Positions 8,231 to 17,445 of a stretch of DNA of 64,000 bases are shown here, one piece after another; within the stretch, counting starts at the first letter, position 1; the number at the start of each line of letters is the position of its first letter. The notes beneath the pieces are model-generated. The model worked only from the letters and a program-made list of their open reading frames with translations. It was not told the origin of the DNA and made no database searches. A program made the position numbers and the translations under genes. The DNA lies in the NCBI GenBank assembly GCA_024707265.1, contig JANQAB010000009.1:496001-560000 (forward strand). Reading direction: 5' to 3'. This stretch comes from Sporocytophaga sp. (GTDB lineage: Bacteria > Bacteroidota > Bacteroidia > Cytophagales > Cytophagaceae).

Positions 8231-11200
8231 GTGATGAAACCAGCAGAAAACTACGATAAACTCTTAGTAAACCTCAAGGCCTACAAAAGAAAGTATTACC
8301 TTAATCAAATGCTTAAGGGTGGAATTTTATTTTTAACACTTTTATCTTCCACTTACCTATTTTTCTCAATACTTGAATATTATGGAAAATTCAGCCAGAC
8401 GGTAAGGGTCATATTTTTCTTTACATATTTAATATCCGGTTCTCTTGCATTCTTTACCTGGATTGTGGATCCTCTATTAAAATATTTTGCGATAAACAAA
8501 CAGCTTACCGACGAAGAAGCCTCTCGTCAGATAGGAATATACTTCCCTGAAATTAAGGACAAACTGCTGAATACCCTTCAACTCAAAAAAATGAGTGAAA
8601 AGGATAGTGACCTCATAAGAGCAAGTATAGAACAAAAGACAAATTCATTGTCAATAGTCCCTTTCACCAATGCCATCAACATAGCGGAAAACAAAAGATA
8701 TTTACGGTACCTTGTTGGGCCGATAGTAATTATAGCTTTAATAGTATTCTTTCTTCCACACATTTTTGTAGAAAGTACAGCACGCATAATTAACTATAAT
8801 ACAGACTTCAAAGACAAAGCTCCATTCGCTTTTATTCTTGAAAACAAATCATTAAAAGCCTTTAAAAACGAAGATTTTGAGATCAACTTGTCTATAAAAG
8901 GCAATTCTATCCCGGAATCTGTTTACCTTATTTCCGCAAATAAAAGGTCCAAATTGAAAAACCTCGGAGGTGGAAAATTCTCATATCTATTTAAGAATAT
9001 TCAGAGAAAGGAAGACTTTAATTTTGAAGCAGCAGGTTTTATTTCTGACGGGTTTTCTATTGATTTAATTAATAGACCAGAGCTTGCTTTCTTTGATGTA
9101 TATTTAAATTACCCATCCTATCTTAAAAAGCAACCTGAAAGGGTAAAAAACATAGGAAATTTAAGCATTCCTGAAGGAACTTCAGTTACTTGGGAGTTTA
9201 ATACAAAATCTGCTGATCAGATAAAAATTCTATTTTCATCCGGAAAACAACTCTCAGAAAATATAAAAGACAATTCATATAAGCTGTCTAAAATCTTTAC
9301 TAAGACGGAAAGCTATGATCTTGAATTGCAAAATAAGCAAGTCAAAAGCAAAGAGAAGATTAGTTATACTATTAATGTAATTCCAGATCAGTTTCCTCAA
9401 ATTTCAAGTGAAGAATATCACGATTCAATTTTATATAATTTTATTAGTCTTGGGGGAAGCCTTAACGACGACTATGGATTGACAAGCTTAAGACTTTTTT
9501 ACAAAAAATCTTTAACAGACAGTAAAGAGAAAGAAGCACAGTTCAAATCCATCAACGTTCCAATTGATCCGAAATTTCTTTCCCAGAACTTCATATTTAA
9601 CTGGAATATTGATTCTTTGAATTTAAAGCCCGGAGAAAGCCTTGAATACTATCTCCAAGTATGGGATAATGATGGGGTGAATGGTAGAAAAAGTTCTAAA
9701 TCCAAAACCTATGGATTAAAACTACCATCTAAAGAAGAGGTATCAAAAGCTATATCTAAAAATTCAAGTCAGACAGAAAACAAAATGGAAAAAGCTTTGA
9801 GCAAATCTCAGCAAATCCAAAAAGACCTGAACAAAATCGAAGAAAAGCTAAAAGGGAAGAATAATCTGAACTGGCAAGACAAAAAGGGTATAGAAGAACT
9901 CCTTAATAAGCATGAAGAACTTCGAAAAGAAATAGAAGAGCTGAAGAAAGCAAATGAGAAGCTGAATCAGCAACAAGATAAATTTAGTCCATCCAGTGAA
10001 GAAATGGCAAAAAAAATGGAGCAACTGCAAAAGCTCATGAATGAATTACTGGACGAAGAGACTAAGAAACTCTATGATGAGCTTCAAAGACTCATGGAAA
10101 AAAATGCTCCAAAGCAGGACCTTCAGAAAGTATTGGATGCCATTCAAAAGAAAGAAAGCAACATGGATAAAGAGTTAGACAGGGCTCTTGAAATGTTTAA
10201 GCAACTCAAATTTGACCAGAAGTCAGAAGAAATCATTAACGATCTAAAAGAAACTGCAAAAGAGCAGGAAAAACTTGCTGAAAAAACTACTCAAAAGCAG
10301 GAGGATCAAAAATCTCTTCAGGAACAGCAAGAGAAGTTGAACGAAGACTTTAAAAATATCCAGGAGAAACTAAACGATCTTGAAAAGATTAACGAGTCAT
10401 TACAAAACAAAAATGACCTTGAAAATACAGATTCAAAGGAGGGTGAAATCTCTAATGAACAAAAAAACAGTTCAGAACAACTAAAGAACAATCAAAACAA
10501 AAAAGCAGGTAATTCCCAGAAGAATGCAGCCGATAAAATGAAAGAAATGGCTGATAAGCTATCTTCAATGCAGCAATCCAACGAACAGCAACAAGCTGAA
10601 GAAAACATGGAAGACCTTAGAATGATCTTAGAAAATCTTGTAAGGCTCTCTTTTGACCAGGAAGATGTAATGAAGGATTTCAAAAAGGTAAATCAAACAG
10701 ACCCAAGATTCATTGCATTATCTCAGAAACAGTTAAAATTGAAGGATGACAGTAAGATTATTGAAGACAGCCTATTGGCTTTAGCTAAACGTGTCTACCA
10801 GATAGAATCATTTGTTACCCGTGAAGTTGGACAAATGAAAGATTTTATGGATGAGAGTGCAAAAGCAATAAAAGAAAGGAGACCTGATATAGCTGCAGGC
10901 AAACAACAGTTTGCAATGACATCTATTAACAATCTTGCCTTAATGCTTAACGATGTACTGAAGCAGATGCAGGAACAAATGGCTCAATCGATGAAAAGCG
11001 GATCATCAATGTGTAAGAAACCGGGGAAAAACCCTAAACCTGGAATAGGAGAGCTCCAGAAACAGCTCAATCAGAAAATACAGCAACTTAAGCAAGGGGG
11101 AAAAACCGGAAAAGAGCTTTCTGAAGAACTGGCAAAACTTGCTGCTGAACAAGAATCTATCCGAAAGGCGATGAAGGAACTGGAGAAAATGATGAATAAG

Positions 11201-11545
11201 AATGGGGGTCAGGCTCCGGGAAACAATTTGAACCAGCTTTCTCAGAAAATGGAAGAGACAGAGAATGATTTAGTAAATAAAAAACTGACTCAGGAAATGA
11301 TCATGAGACAACAGGAGATACTAACTCGACTATTGGAAGCAGAAAAAGCTGTCAGGGAAAGAGATCTGGACGAGAAAAGAGAAGCTGAATCTGCAAAAGA
11401 ACCAAAACAGGATATACCTCCTTCGTTTGAGAAATATCTTAAAGCAAAAGAAAGACAAATAGACCTTTTAAAATCCATTTCACCTGCTTTAACACCATAT
11501 TACAAGCAGGAAGTAAATGAATATTTTCAGAAAATAGACAATTAA
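8231..11545 (+). CDS. DUF4175 family large coiled-coil membrane protein
   Basis: A 1104-residue protein with two N-terminal membrane segments (about residues 28-52 and 60-82), a third near residues 156-178, a beta-rich extracytoplasmic region to about residue 500, then a very long Gln/Glu/Lys/Asn-rich coiled coil (about 500-1080). This is the architecture of the Bacteroidota DUF4175 family; the biochemical role is unknown. The coil runs almost without breaks, except for a Cys-containing Gly/Pro patch near residues 920-940. It starts a co-directional set with the RsbW-like ATPase (27-base gap), ybeY and mnmG. Confidence 0.82.
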   Translation: MMKPAENYDKLLVNLKAYKRKYYLNQMLKGGILFLTLLSSTYLFFSILEYYGKFSQTVRVIFFFTYLISGSLAFFTWIVDPLLKYFAINKQLTDEEASRQIGIYFPEIKDKLLNTLQLKKMSEKDSDLIRASIEQKTNSLSIVPFTNAINIAENKRYLRYLVGPIVIIALIVFFLPHIFVESTARIINYNTDFKDKAPFAFILENKSLKAFKNEDFEINLSIKGNSIPESVYLISANKRSKLKNLGGGKFSYLFKNIQRKEDFNFEAAGFISDGFSIDLINRPELAFFDVYLNYPSYLKKQPERVKNIGNLSIPEGTSVTWEFNTKSADQIKILFSSGKQLSENIKDNSYKLSKIFTKTESYDLELQNKQVKSKEKISYTINVIPDQFPQISSEEYHDSILYNFISLGGSLNDDYGLTSLRLFYKKSLTDSKEKEAQFKSINVPIDPKFLSQNFIFNWNIDSLNLKPGESLEYYLQVWDNDGVNGRKSSKSKTYGLKLPSKEEVSKAISKNSSQTENKMEKALSKSQQIQKDLNKIEEKLKGKNNLNWQDKKGIEELLNKHEELRKEIEELKKANEKLNQQQDKFSPSSEEMAKKMEQLQKLMNELLDEETKKLYDELQRLMEKNAPKQDLQKVLDAIQKKESNMDKELDRALEMFKQLKFDQKSEEIINDLKETAKEQEKLAEKTTQKQEDQKSLQEQQEKLNEDFKNIQEKLNDLEKINESLQNKNDLENTDSKEGEISNEQKNSSEQLKNNQNKKAGNSQKNAADKMKEMADKLSSMQQSNEQQQAEENMEDLRMILENLVRLSFDQEDVMKDFKKVNQTDPRFIALSQKQLKLKDDSKIIEDSLLALAKRVYQIESFVTREVGQMKDFMDESAKAIKERRPDIAAGKQQFAMTSINNLALMLNDVLKQMQEQMAQSMKSGSSMCKKPGKNPKPGIGELQKQLNQKIQQLKQGGKTGKELSEELAKLAAEQESIRKAMKELEKMMNKNGGQAPGNNLNQLSQKMEETENDLVNKKLTQEMIMRQQEILTRLLEAEKAVRERDLDEKREAESAKEPKQDIPPSFEKYLKAKERQIDLLKSISPALTPYYKQEVNEYFQKIDN

Positions 11546-11572
11546 GATAAAACCGTATTATAAAGTTAAAGA

Positions 11573-11977
11573 ATGATGAATTCGCTTAGGATACAGATCC
11601 CTTCCTTACCGGAAAACATTAGAATTGTTGAGAGCTTTATCGACAATGTAAAAGACAAGTTTCAGATTGACGATGACATCTATGGAAACATCATGGTTGC
11701 AGTTACAGAGTCAGTAAACAATGCTATTGTTCATGGAAACAAAGGTGACAGAACGAAAAATGTTGTCCTAGCCGCAGAATGCCAGGATAATCACTTGAAA
11801 TTTATAATTGAAGACGAAGGCCCAGGCTTTAACTATGACTCATTGCCTGATCCAACTGCGCCAGAAAACCTGGATAAAATAGGAGGAAGAGGAATATTCC
11901 TTATGAAGCATTTATCTGACCTGGTTGAATTCAAAAATGAAGGAAGAACTGTAGAACTTTCATTTTACTTTAATTAA
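11573..11977 (+). CDS. RsbW-like serine kinase / anti-sigma regulatory ATPase
   Basis: A 134-residue single-domain GHKL ATPase. The N box TESVNNAIVHGNKGD, G1 box EDEGPGFNY and G2 box GGRGIFLMKHLSD are all present, so ATP binding should be intact. Family members phosphorylate anti-anti-sigma proteins in partner-switching systems or act as stand-alone regulators; no anti-anti-sigma gene is adjacent. Its TAA stop overlaps the ybeY ATG by one base (TAATG), indicating translational coupling. Confidence 0.87.
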   Translation: MMNSLRIQIPSLPENIRIVESFIDNVKDKFQIDDDIYGNIMVAVTESVNNAIVHGNKGDRTKNVVLAAECQDNHLKFIIEDEGPGFNYDSLPDPTAPENLDKIGGRGIFLMKHLSDLVEFKNEGRTVELSFYFN

Positions 11978-12435
11978 TGTCAAATACATCTGAAATTTTT
12001 TTTCATAAAGAAGATATATCCTTTCGCTTTTTACACAAAGAAAAAATTATTCATTGGATAAACGAGGTGACAAAAAAGGAGAAGAAGTCCGTTGGATACA
12101 TCAACTATATTTTCTGTTCTGATAATTATCTTTTAGAGATCAACAAGGATTACCTTAATCATAAAACTTTAACAGACATTATCACTTTTGATAATTCTGA
12201 TGGAACTTTAATCGAATCTGATATATTCATCAGTATCGAACGGGTAAGAGAAAATGCAATAAAATTCGACACAACCTTCCAATTAGAACTTTACAGGGTT
12301 TTAATTCACGGCATATTGCATTTATGTGGATACAAAGACAAAAATGAAGAAGAAAAGAATCTTATGAGAGAGAAAGAAAACAAATACATTAATCTCCTAA
12401 ACACAAAATACAATGTTCCACGTGGAACAAAATAA
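11977..12435 (+). CDS. ybeY: Endoribonuclease YbeY (rRNA maturation)
   Basis: A 152-residue UPF0054 zinc-dependent RNase acting on 16S rRNA 3'-end maturation and ribosome quality control. The metal motif reads HGILHLCGYKDK: the first two His ligands are present, and the third ligand position of H-x3-H-x5-H is Asp rather than His. The block DIITFDNSDG in the middle is also typical. The last codons (encoding NVPRGTK) are written over a perfect parS-like palindrome at 12414-12429, so coding and segregation signals overlap. Confidence 0.9.
   Translation: MSNTSEIFFHKEDISFRFLHKEKIIHWINEVTKKEKKSVGYINYIFCSDNYLLEINKDYLNHKTLTDIITFDNSDGTLIESDIFISIERVRENAIKFDTTFQLELYRVLIHGILHLCGYKDKNEEEKNLMREKENKYINLLNTKYNVPRGTK
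12414..12429. other. parS-like site 1 (perfect)
   Basis: Perfect 16-bp palindrome TGTTCCACGTGGAACA, matching the ParB-binding parS form with a CACGTG centre. It is embedded in the last codons of ybeY. Confidence 0.85.
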
Positions 12436-12448
12436 CGACCACTTAAAG

Positions 12449-12462
12449 TTTTCACGTGGAAC
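12449..12462. other. parS-like site 2 (degenerate)
   Basis: TTTTCACGTGGAAC; 12 of 14 core positions match GTTCCACGTGGAAC. The right half is perfect and the left half has two changes. Likely a weak or secondary ParB site in the same cluster. Confidence 0.55.
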
Positions 12463-12502
12463 TACTCCAATATAATCCCTAGAGGATTCTGCAAAACCAA
12501 TA

Positions 12503-12518
12503 TGTTCCACGTGGAACT
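12503..12518. other. parS-like site 3
   Basis: TGTTCCACGTGGAACT: the 14-bp core is perfect and only the last outer base differs from site 1. Confidence 0.82.
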
Positions 12519-12592
12519 TACCCAATAATAAGAGTAATAATACTACATTGAATAATCTCTAAAAACAGAGAAAATAAAATAAAAACAATCAA

Positions 12593-12608
12593 TGTTCCAC
12601 GTGGAACA
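12593..12608. other. parS-like site 4 (perfect)
   Basis: Second perfect copy of TGTTCCACGTGGAACA, 17 bases before the mnmG start codon. It lies in the mnmG leader, so bound ParB could influence mnmG transcription. Confidence 0.85.
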
Positions 12609-12625
12609 CAAATCATTTTCACAGA

Positions 12626-14492
12626 ATGTTTAAAGAATACGATGTAATTGTTGTAGGGGCAGGTCATGCCGGATGTGAGGCTGCTACTGCTGCTGCCAAA
12701 ATGGGATCAACGGTACTATTAGCAACAATGAACATGCAAACAATCGCTCAAATGTCATGTAATCCGGCAATGGGAGGGGTAGCGAAAGGACAAATTGTAA
12801 GAGAAATAGATGCTTTAGGAGGAATGTCAGGTATTATATCTGACAAATCAATGATTCAGTTCAGGATGCTAAACAGATCAAAAGGTCCTGCTATGTGGAG
12901 TCCAAGAAGCCAAAATGATAGAATGAAGTTTGCAGAAGAATGGAGATTAGCTTTAGAAAGAACCTCAAATGTCGACTTCTGGCAAGAAATGATTAGTGGC
13001 CTATTAGTTAAAGACGGAAAAGTAGTTGGGGTAAAAACCGGAATGGGTATTGAGATTAAAGCTAAATCAGTAGTTCTTACTAATGGTACATTCTTAAATG
13101 GTATCATTCACATTGGAGAAAAAAGGTTTGGAGGAGGTAGAACAGCAGAAAAAGCAGCAACGGGAATAACAGAACAACTTGTTGAACTTGGATTCGAAGC
13201 AGGAAGAATGAAAACCGGAACTCCCCCAAGAATAGATGGGAGATCGTTGAATTATGAGAGAATGGAGGAACAAAAAGGAGATGAAAATCCTGGTAAATTC
13301 TCCTATTCTGAAGAAACATCTGCTCCGATAGAACAGAGAAGCTGTTATATTACCTATACTAATAAAGATGTTCATGAAGTATTAAAGACGGGATTTGATA
13401 AATCTCCAATGTATACAGGTAGAATAAAAGGTTTAGGTCCCAGGTATTGTCCATCTGTTGAAGACAAAATAAACAGATTCGCTGACAAAGAAAGACATCA
13501 GATATTTGTTGAACCTGAAGGTTGGAATACTGTAGAAATATATGTAAACGGTTTTTCAACTTCTCTGCCTGAAGATGTACAATACAATGCCCTCAAACTA
13601 ATACCCGGATTTGAAAATGTTAAAATGTTCAGACCTGGGTATGCAATAGAATACGACTATTTCCCGCCAACACAATTAAAACTAACCCTTGAAACAAAGA
13701 TTCTGGATAACCTTTATTTTGCCGGACAGATTAATGGAACCACAGGTTATGAAGAAGCAGCATGCCAGGGATTAATTGCTGGAATAAACGCTCATAACAA
13801 GGTCCACGAAAAGGAAGAATTTATCTTGGGTAGATCTGAAGCATACATAGGCGTTTTAATTGATGACCTTGTAAATAAAGGGACAGAAGAACCCTACAGA
13901 ATGTTCACTTCAAGAGCTGAATACAGGATCCTATTACGTCAAGATAATGCAGATCTAAGATTAACAGGAAAAGGCTATGCCCTAGGACTTGCTAGCAGAG
14001 AAAGATATGATAAAATGGAGGAAAAGAAAAAAAGGCGTATCAGATCTTACAGAACAGTTAAAATCTTTCAAATTCCAACCCGATCAAATTAATCCAAGAT
14101 TAGAGGAACTTGGGAGTGCTCAGATAAGAGAGAAAGCAACATACCTGAATCTAATTAAAAGACCTGATCTAGATATTAAAGACCTTGCAAATATAAATTC
14201 AGAAACACAGAATCTAATTTCCAACTATAGTGACGATATCGTAGAACAAACTTCCATTGAAGTAAAATACGAAAGCTACATACAGAAAGAAGAAGCTCTG
14301 GCTAAGAAAATGACAAACATGGAAAACTTTCAAATAAATGATTCCATGAACTATGATAGTTTAGTTGCTTTATCAGCAGAAGCAAGAGAGAAATTAAAAA
14401 GAATTAAACCAAAAACATTAGGACAAGCATCAAGAATAAGTGGAATTACTCCTTCTGATATCTCAGTTCTTATGATCTATCTAGGAAAATAA
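12626..14492 (+). CDS. mnmG: tRNA uridine-5-carboxymethylaminomethyl enzyme MnmG (frameshifted as given)
   Basis: FAD-dependent enzyme which, with MnmE, installs the carboxymethylaminomethyl group on wobble U34 of tRNAs. The FAD loop VVGAGHAGCEAA is at residues 9-20; MSCNPAMGGVAKGQIVREID, RMKTGTPPRIDGRS, GQINGTTGYEEAACQGLIAG and the C-terminal LGQASRISGITPSDISVLM are conserved. The frame breaks at an A7 run (14027-14033): the first part ends at 14092 and the rest continues one frame over to 14492. Removing one A restores KKKGVSDLTEQLK and 621 residues, the normal length. Probably a sequencing error in an important gene. Confidence 0.93.
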
Positions 14493-14493
14493 A

Positions 14494-15376
14494 ATGAAAG
14501 AAATAACCTCATGCCCTGTCTGTCATTCAACAGGATTAGGACTTAAACTGAATATTAAAGATTACTCCATAACACAGGAGAATTTTAACCTATTAGAATG
14601 CCCTAATTGTAAATTGCATATTACCTCCCCCAACCAAGTGAGGAGAATATAGGAAAATACTACAATTCTGAAAAATATGTATCACATACAGATTCCAAGA
14701 AAGGTATTATCAATGCAATCTATCATAGAATAAGAAAAATAACTCTTACAGCTAAACTAGAGTTAATAAACACATATTCAAAACCAGGAAACCTATTGGA
14801 TATAGGATGTGGTACGGGATACTTCTTAAAGAAATGCCAGGAGAACGGATGGAGAATAACAGGTACCGAACCTGACAATGGAGCAAGGCAAAAAGCCAAA
14901 GATTTAACTGCGAAAGAAATCTATGGTAATATAGATGAAATTAAAGCCATAAAAGAATTCAATGTAATAACCCTTTGGCATGTGCTTGAACATATCCATG
15001 ATCCGGTAAAAGCACTGGTAAAAATTAAGGAATTATTAAAAGATGAAGGAACACTTATTATTGCTGTTCCAAATCTGGAGTCCAACGACTCAAAATACTA
15101 TCAGGAAACCTGGGCGGCTTATGATGTTCCAAGACATCTGTATCATTTCTCAAAAACAGCTCTGAACAACCTGCTAACACAAACAGGTTTTCAGCTGATT
15201 GAAACGAAACCAATGAAATTTGATAGCTATTATGTAAGTATGCTAAGCGAAAAATATAAAGGAACAAATAACCTTTTGAATGCTTTCATTACTGGATATA
15301 AATCAAACTTAAAAGCAAAAAAAAAGAATCAGGAAATTACTCTAGTATCATATATATCGCAAGAATAAAAAAATGA
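14494..15376 (+). CDS. Class I SAM-dependent methyltransferase with N-terminal zinc ribbon (two frameshifts as given)
   Basis: Reconstructed 294-residue methyltransferase. The N-terminus has two CxxC pairs (SCPVCHS and ECPNCKL) forming a zinc ribbon; motif I LLDIGCGTGYFLKKC and WHVLEHIHDPVKAL mark the Rossmann SAM-binding domain (Methyltransf_23 type). Two indels break it: a C5 run at 14627-14631 (one C missing) and an A9 run at 15317-15325 (one A missing). With both corrected the C-terminus reads ESGNYSSIIYIARIKK and stops at 15376 in an ATGA overlap with the next start at 15373. As printed, only 14796-15368 is a long frame. Substrate unknown; starts one base after the mnmG stop. Confidence 0.82.
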
Positions 15377-16991
15377 TAAGGAATATTTTTACAGCAATAA
15401 CAGCAATTTTTATAATCCTACTTTTGAAAGCCTGTGCAAACATCCAGGCACCCCAGGGAGGTCCAAAAGATGAAAAATCTCCTAAAGTTGTCAAATCACA
15501 TCCAAAGCCAAATTCATTAGGATTCAAATCAAATACAATGATCTTTGAATTTGATGAAAACATAAAAGAAAACAACTTCATGGAGCAATTAATCATTTCT
15601 CCGACTATTAATTCAGAATACACCTACAAAGTCAGAGGTAAGAAACTTACCATAACCTTCAATGAACCTTTTGAAGAAAACACAACCTATACATTAAACT
15701 TTAGAAATGCCATCCAGGATATAACAGAAAGCAATGCACCCAAAAATTTGTCAATCGCCTTCAGTACAGGAAACATATTAGATACACTTACCATCTCAGG
15801 AAAACTTACAGATTTACTTACCAATAAACCTCTGACAAATATATCTGTTGCACTGTACAAAAGTGAAGATACTTTAGACATCACCAACTCAAAGCCTCTA
15901 TACTTTGCCAAATCAGAAAACGATCAGTATAAAATCACTAATATAAAAAAAGGAACTTATGATCTTTTTGCTTTGGAAGATCTGAGTAATAATTTAAAGT
16001 ATGACTCTAAAGAAAAAAATAGGATTCAAAACAAAAATTCTGATAGATTCCAATATTACAAATTCAGATGTTTATCTAACCAAGGTAGATACCACAGCAC
16101 CAGAGATAATATCAACCTCAATCATAAACGAAAATGAAGTTATCATTAAACTAAGAGAAGGAATAAAATCACAACGCATTGAATATCAAAAAGATACAAC
16201 ATTTAATATAAGCTATCTAATTGAAAATCAAGCAAATACAATAAAAATATTCAATACCTGGAAAATAATGGAAGATAGTATTCCGCTTAAACTTATATTA
16301 GAAGATTCTTCAGGAAATATAGGGAGAGGAAATATCAAAATTATATATGAATCAAAAACAAAAAAAGAAAACTGATAATAATACCCCATTGCTTATAACG
16401 GTTAATCCAGACAATGGAAAGTTAAACCCCAAAGCAAACAAGATTAAGCTAAACTTTTCCAGTCCGGTTACAGATATAGATTTTAGCCAGTTACAGATAA
16501 AGGAAGATTCAATTGTAAAACCATTTGAGAAGAAAAACTTAACTCTCAATAAGCAGAAATTACAAGCTGAAGTGGATATCTCTTATCCAGAGAATGTCGA
16601 CTCATTATTCCTAATCATACCGGACAGTACTATCAAAGATTTCTTGAATAACTACAACAACGGCTTAAAGGAGAGGTTTACTGTTAAAAAAGAAGATGAC
16701 TATGCAATACTTTCAGGAACGATCTCTACAGAGGCTAAAAACTACTTTTTCGAATTACTGGATGAAAAGTACAAACCTATACTTACACTGAAGAACCCTA
16801 AAAAATACGAATTGAATTTCCTTAATCCAGGAACATATTATATAAGAATACTCGTAGATGTTAATAACAATGGCAAATGGGATAATGCAGATCTCACTAA
16901 AATGATCCAGCCAGAGCCAGTGATCTTCTATAAAGAGAAAATAGGATTGCGAGCCAATTGGGAAGTAAGAGATATCAACATAGAATTTTAA
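15373..16991 (+). CDS. Ig-like domain (Big_5 type) lipoprotein (two frameshifts as given)
   Basis: Reconstructed 538-residue surface or periplasmic lipoprotein. Signal peptide II ends with LLLKACANIQAPQGGPKDE (Lys-Ala-Cys lipobox), then a bacterial Ig-like domain (about residues 30-130; EFDENIKENNF, LTITFNEPFEENTTYTLNF), a middle carboxypeptidase-regulatory-like fold (LDTLTISGKLTDLLT) and a second Ig-like region, ending with GTYYIRILVDVNNNGKWDNAD. The frame shifts at A7 runs 16013-16019 and 16360-16366, each with one extra A. This protein type commonly follows methyltransferase genes in Bacteroidota; function unknown. Confidence 0.78.
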
Positions 16992-17285
16992 GAATTATTA
17001 ATAGAAATATAAAATATTGATTTTAAGTAATTTAACAATAAACATTTTCAACATTCTATGTTATTAAATCACTAAAAAATAAATTTTCAAAATCCAAAAA
17101 CAATTTGAGGTCATGCTTTGTATCAACATATCAAAATCCAACAAAATAACATGGTCAAAAATGGTGGATTATTTGTAACAATCCTCAATCCACAATGTTT
17201 AAGGATAAATACACATTAAAAAAATTTCCTTCGTTAATAAAAAACAAAAATAACTAATAATCAATCATTAAAACGTTATATAACC

Positions 17286-17294
17286 TGTGGATAA
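17286..17294 (-). promoter_or_regulatory. DnaA box (perfect, reverse orientation)
   Basis: TGTGGATAA, the reverse complement of TTATCCACA, within the candidate oriC. Confidence 0.65.
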
Positions 17295-17361
17295 AAAAGA
17301 CATAAATCAAGGATTATAAACTTCACAAAAAATCAAGACGTGAATAATTAAAGTTTTCAAC

Positions 17362-17370
17362 TTATTCACA
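17362..17370 (+). promoter_or_regulatory. DnaA box (perfect, forward orientation)
   Basis: TTATTCACA fits TTATNCACA exactly and borders the AT-only stretch of the candidate oriC. Confidence 0.65.
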
Positions 17371-17445
17371 GGGATATATTATAAATAATAATTATTTAAA
17401 TATTTAATTAATAAAATAAGGGATTAATAAGTCAGTTTGAAAAAT

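Larger units (their letters stand above)
16992..17445. other. Candidate chromosomal replication origin (oriC)
   Basis: A 454-bp gene-free, very AT-rich gap. It holds two perfect DnaA boxes (17286-17294 and 17362-17370), at least three 7-of-9 matches (for example 17163-17171, 17186-17194, 17206-17214) and, right beside the second box, a 60-bp stretch of nearly pure A/T (17374-17420) suitable for unwinding. Hand counts on + strand coding DNA give G40/C63 at 15421-15720 and G67/C44 at 18241-18540, so GC skew flips across it. parS-like sites lie 4.4-5 kb away. Inference, but several independent signals agree. Confidence 0.65.

Noticed and set aside
9848..10683. Antisense Phe/Leu-rich open frames in the DUF4175 gene
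   Set aside because: They mirror the Lys/Glu-rich coiled coil; such frames arise automatically on the opposite strand.
14021..14036. Programmed -1 frameshift in mnmG
   Set aside because: The downstream frame is +1 from the upstream one, so a -1 slip on A7G would not reach it; a base-call error is simpler.
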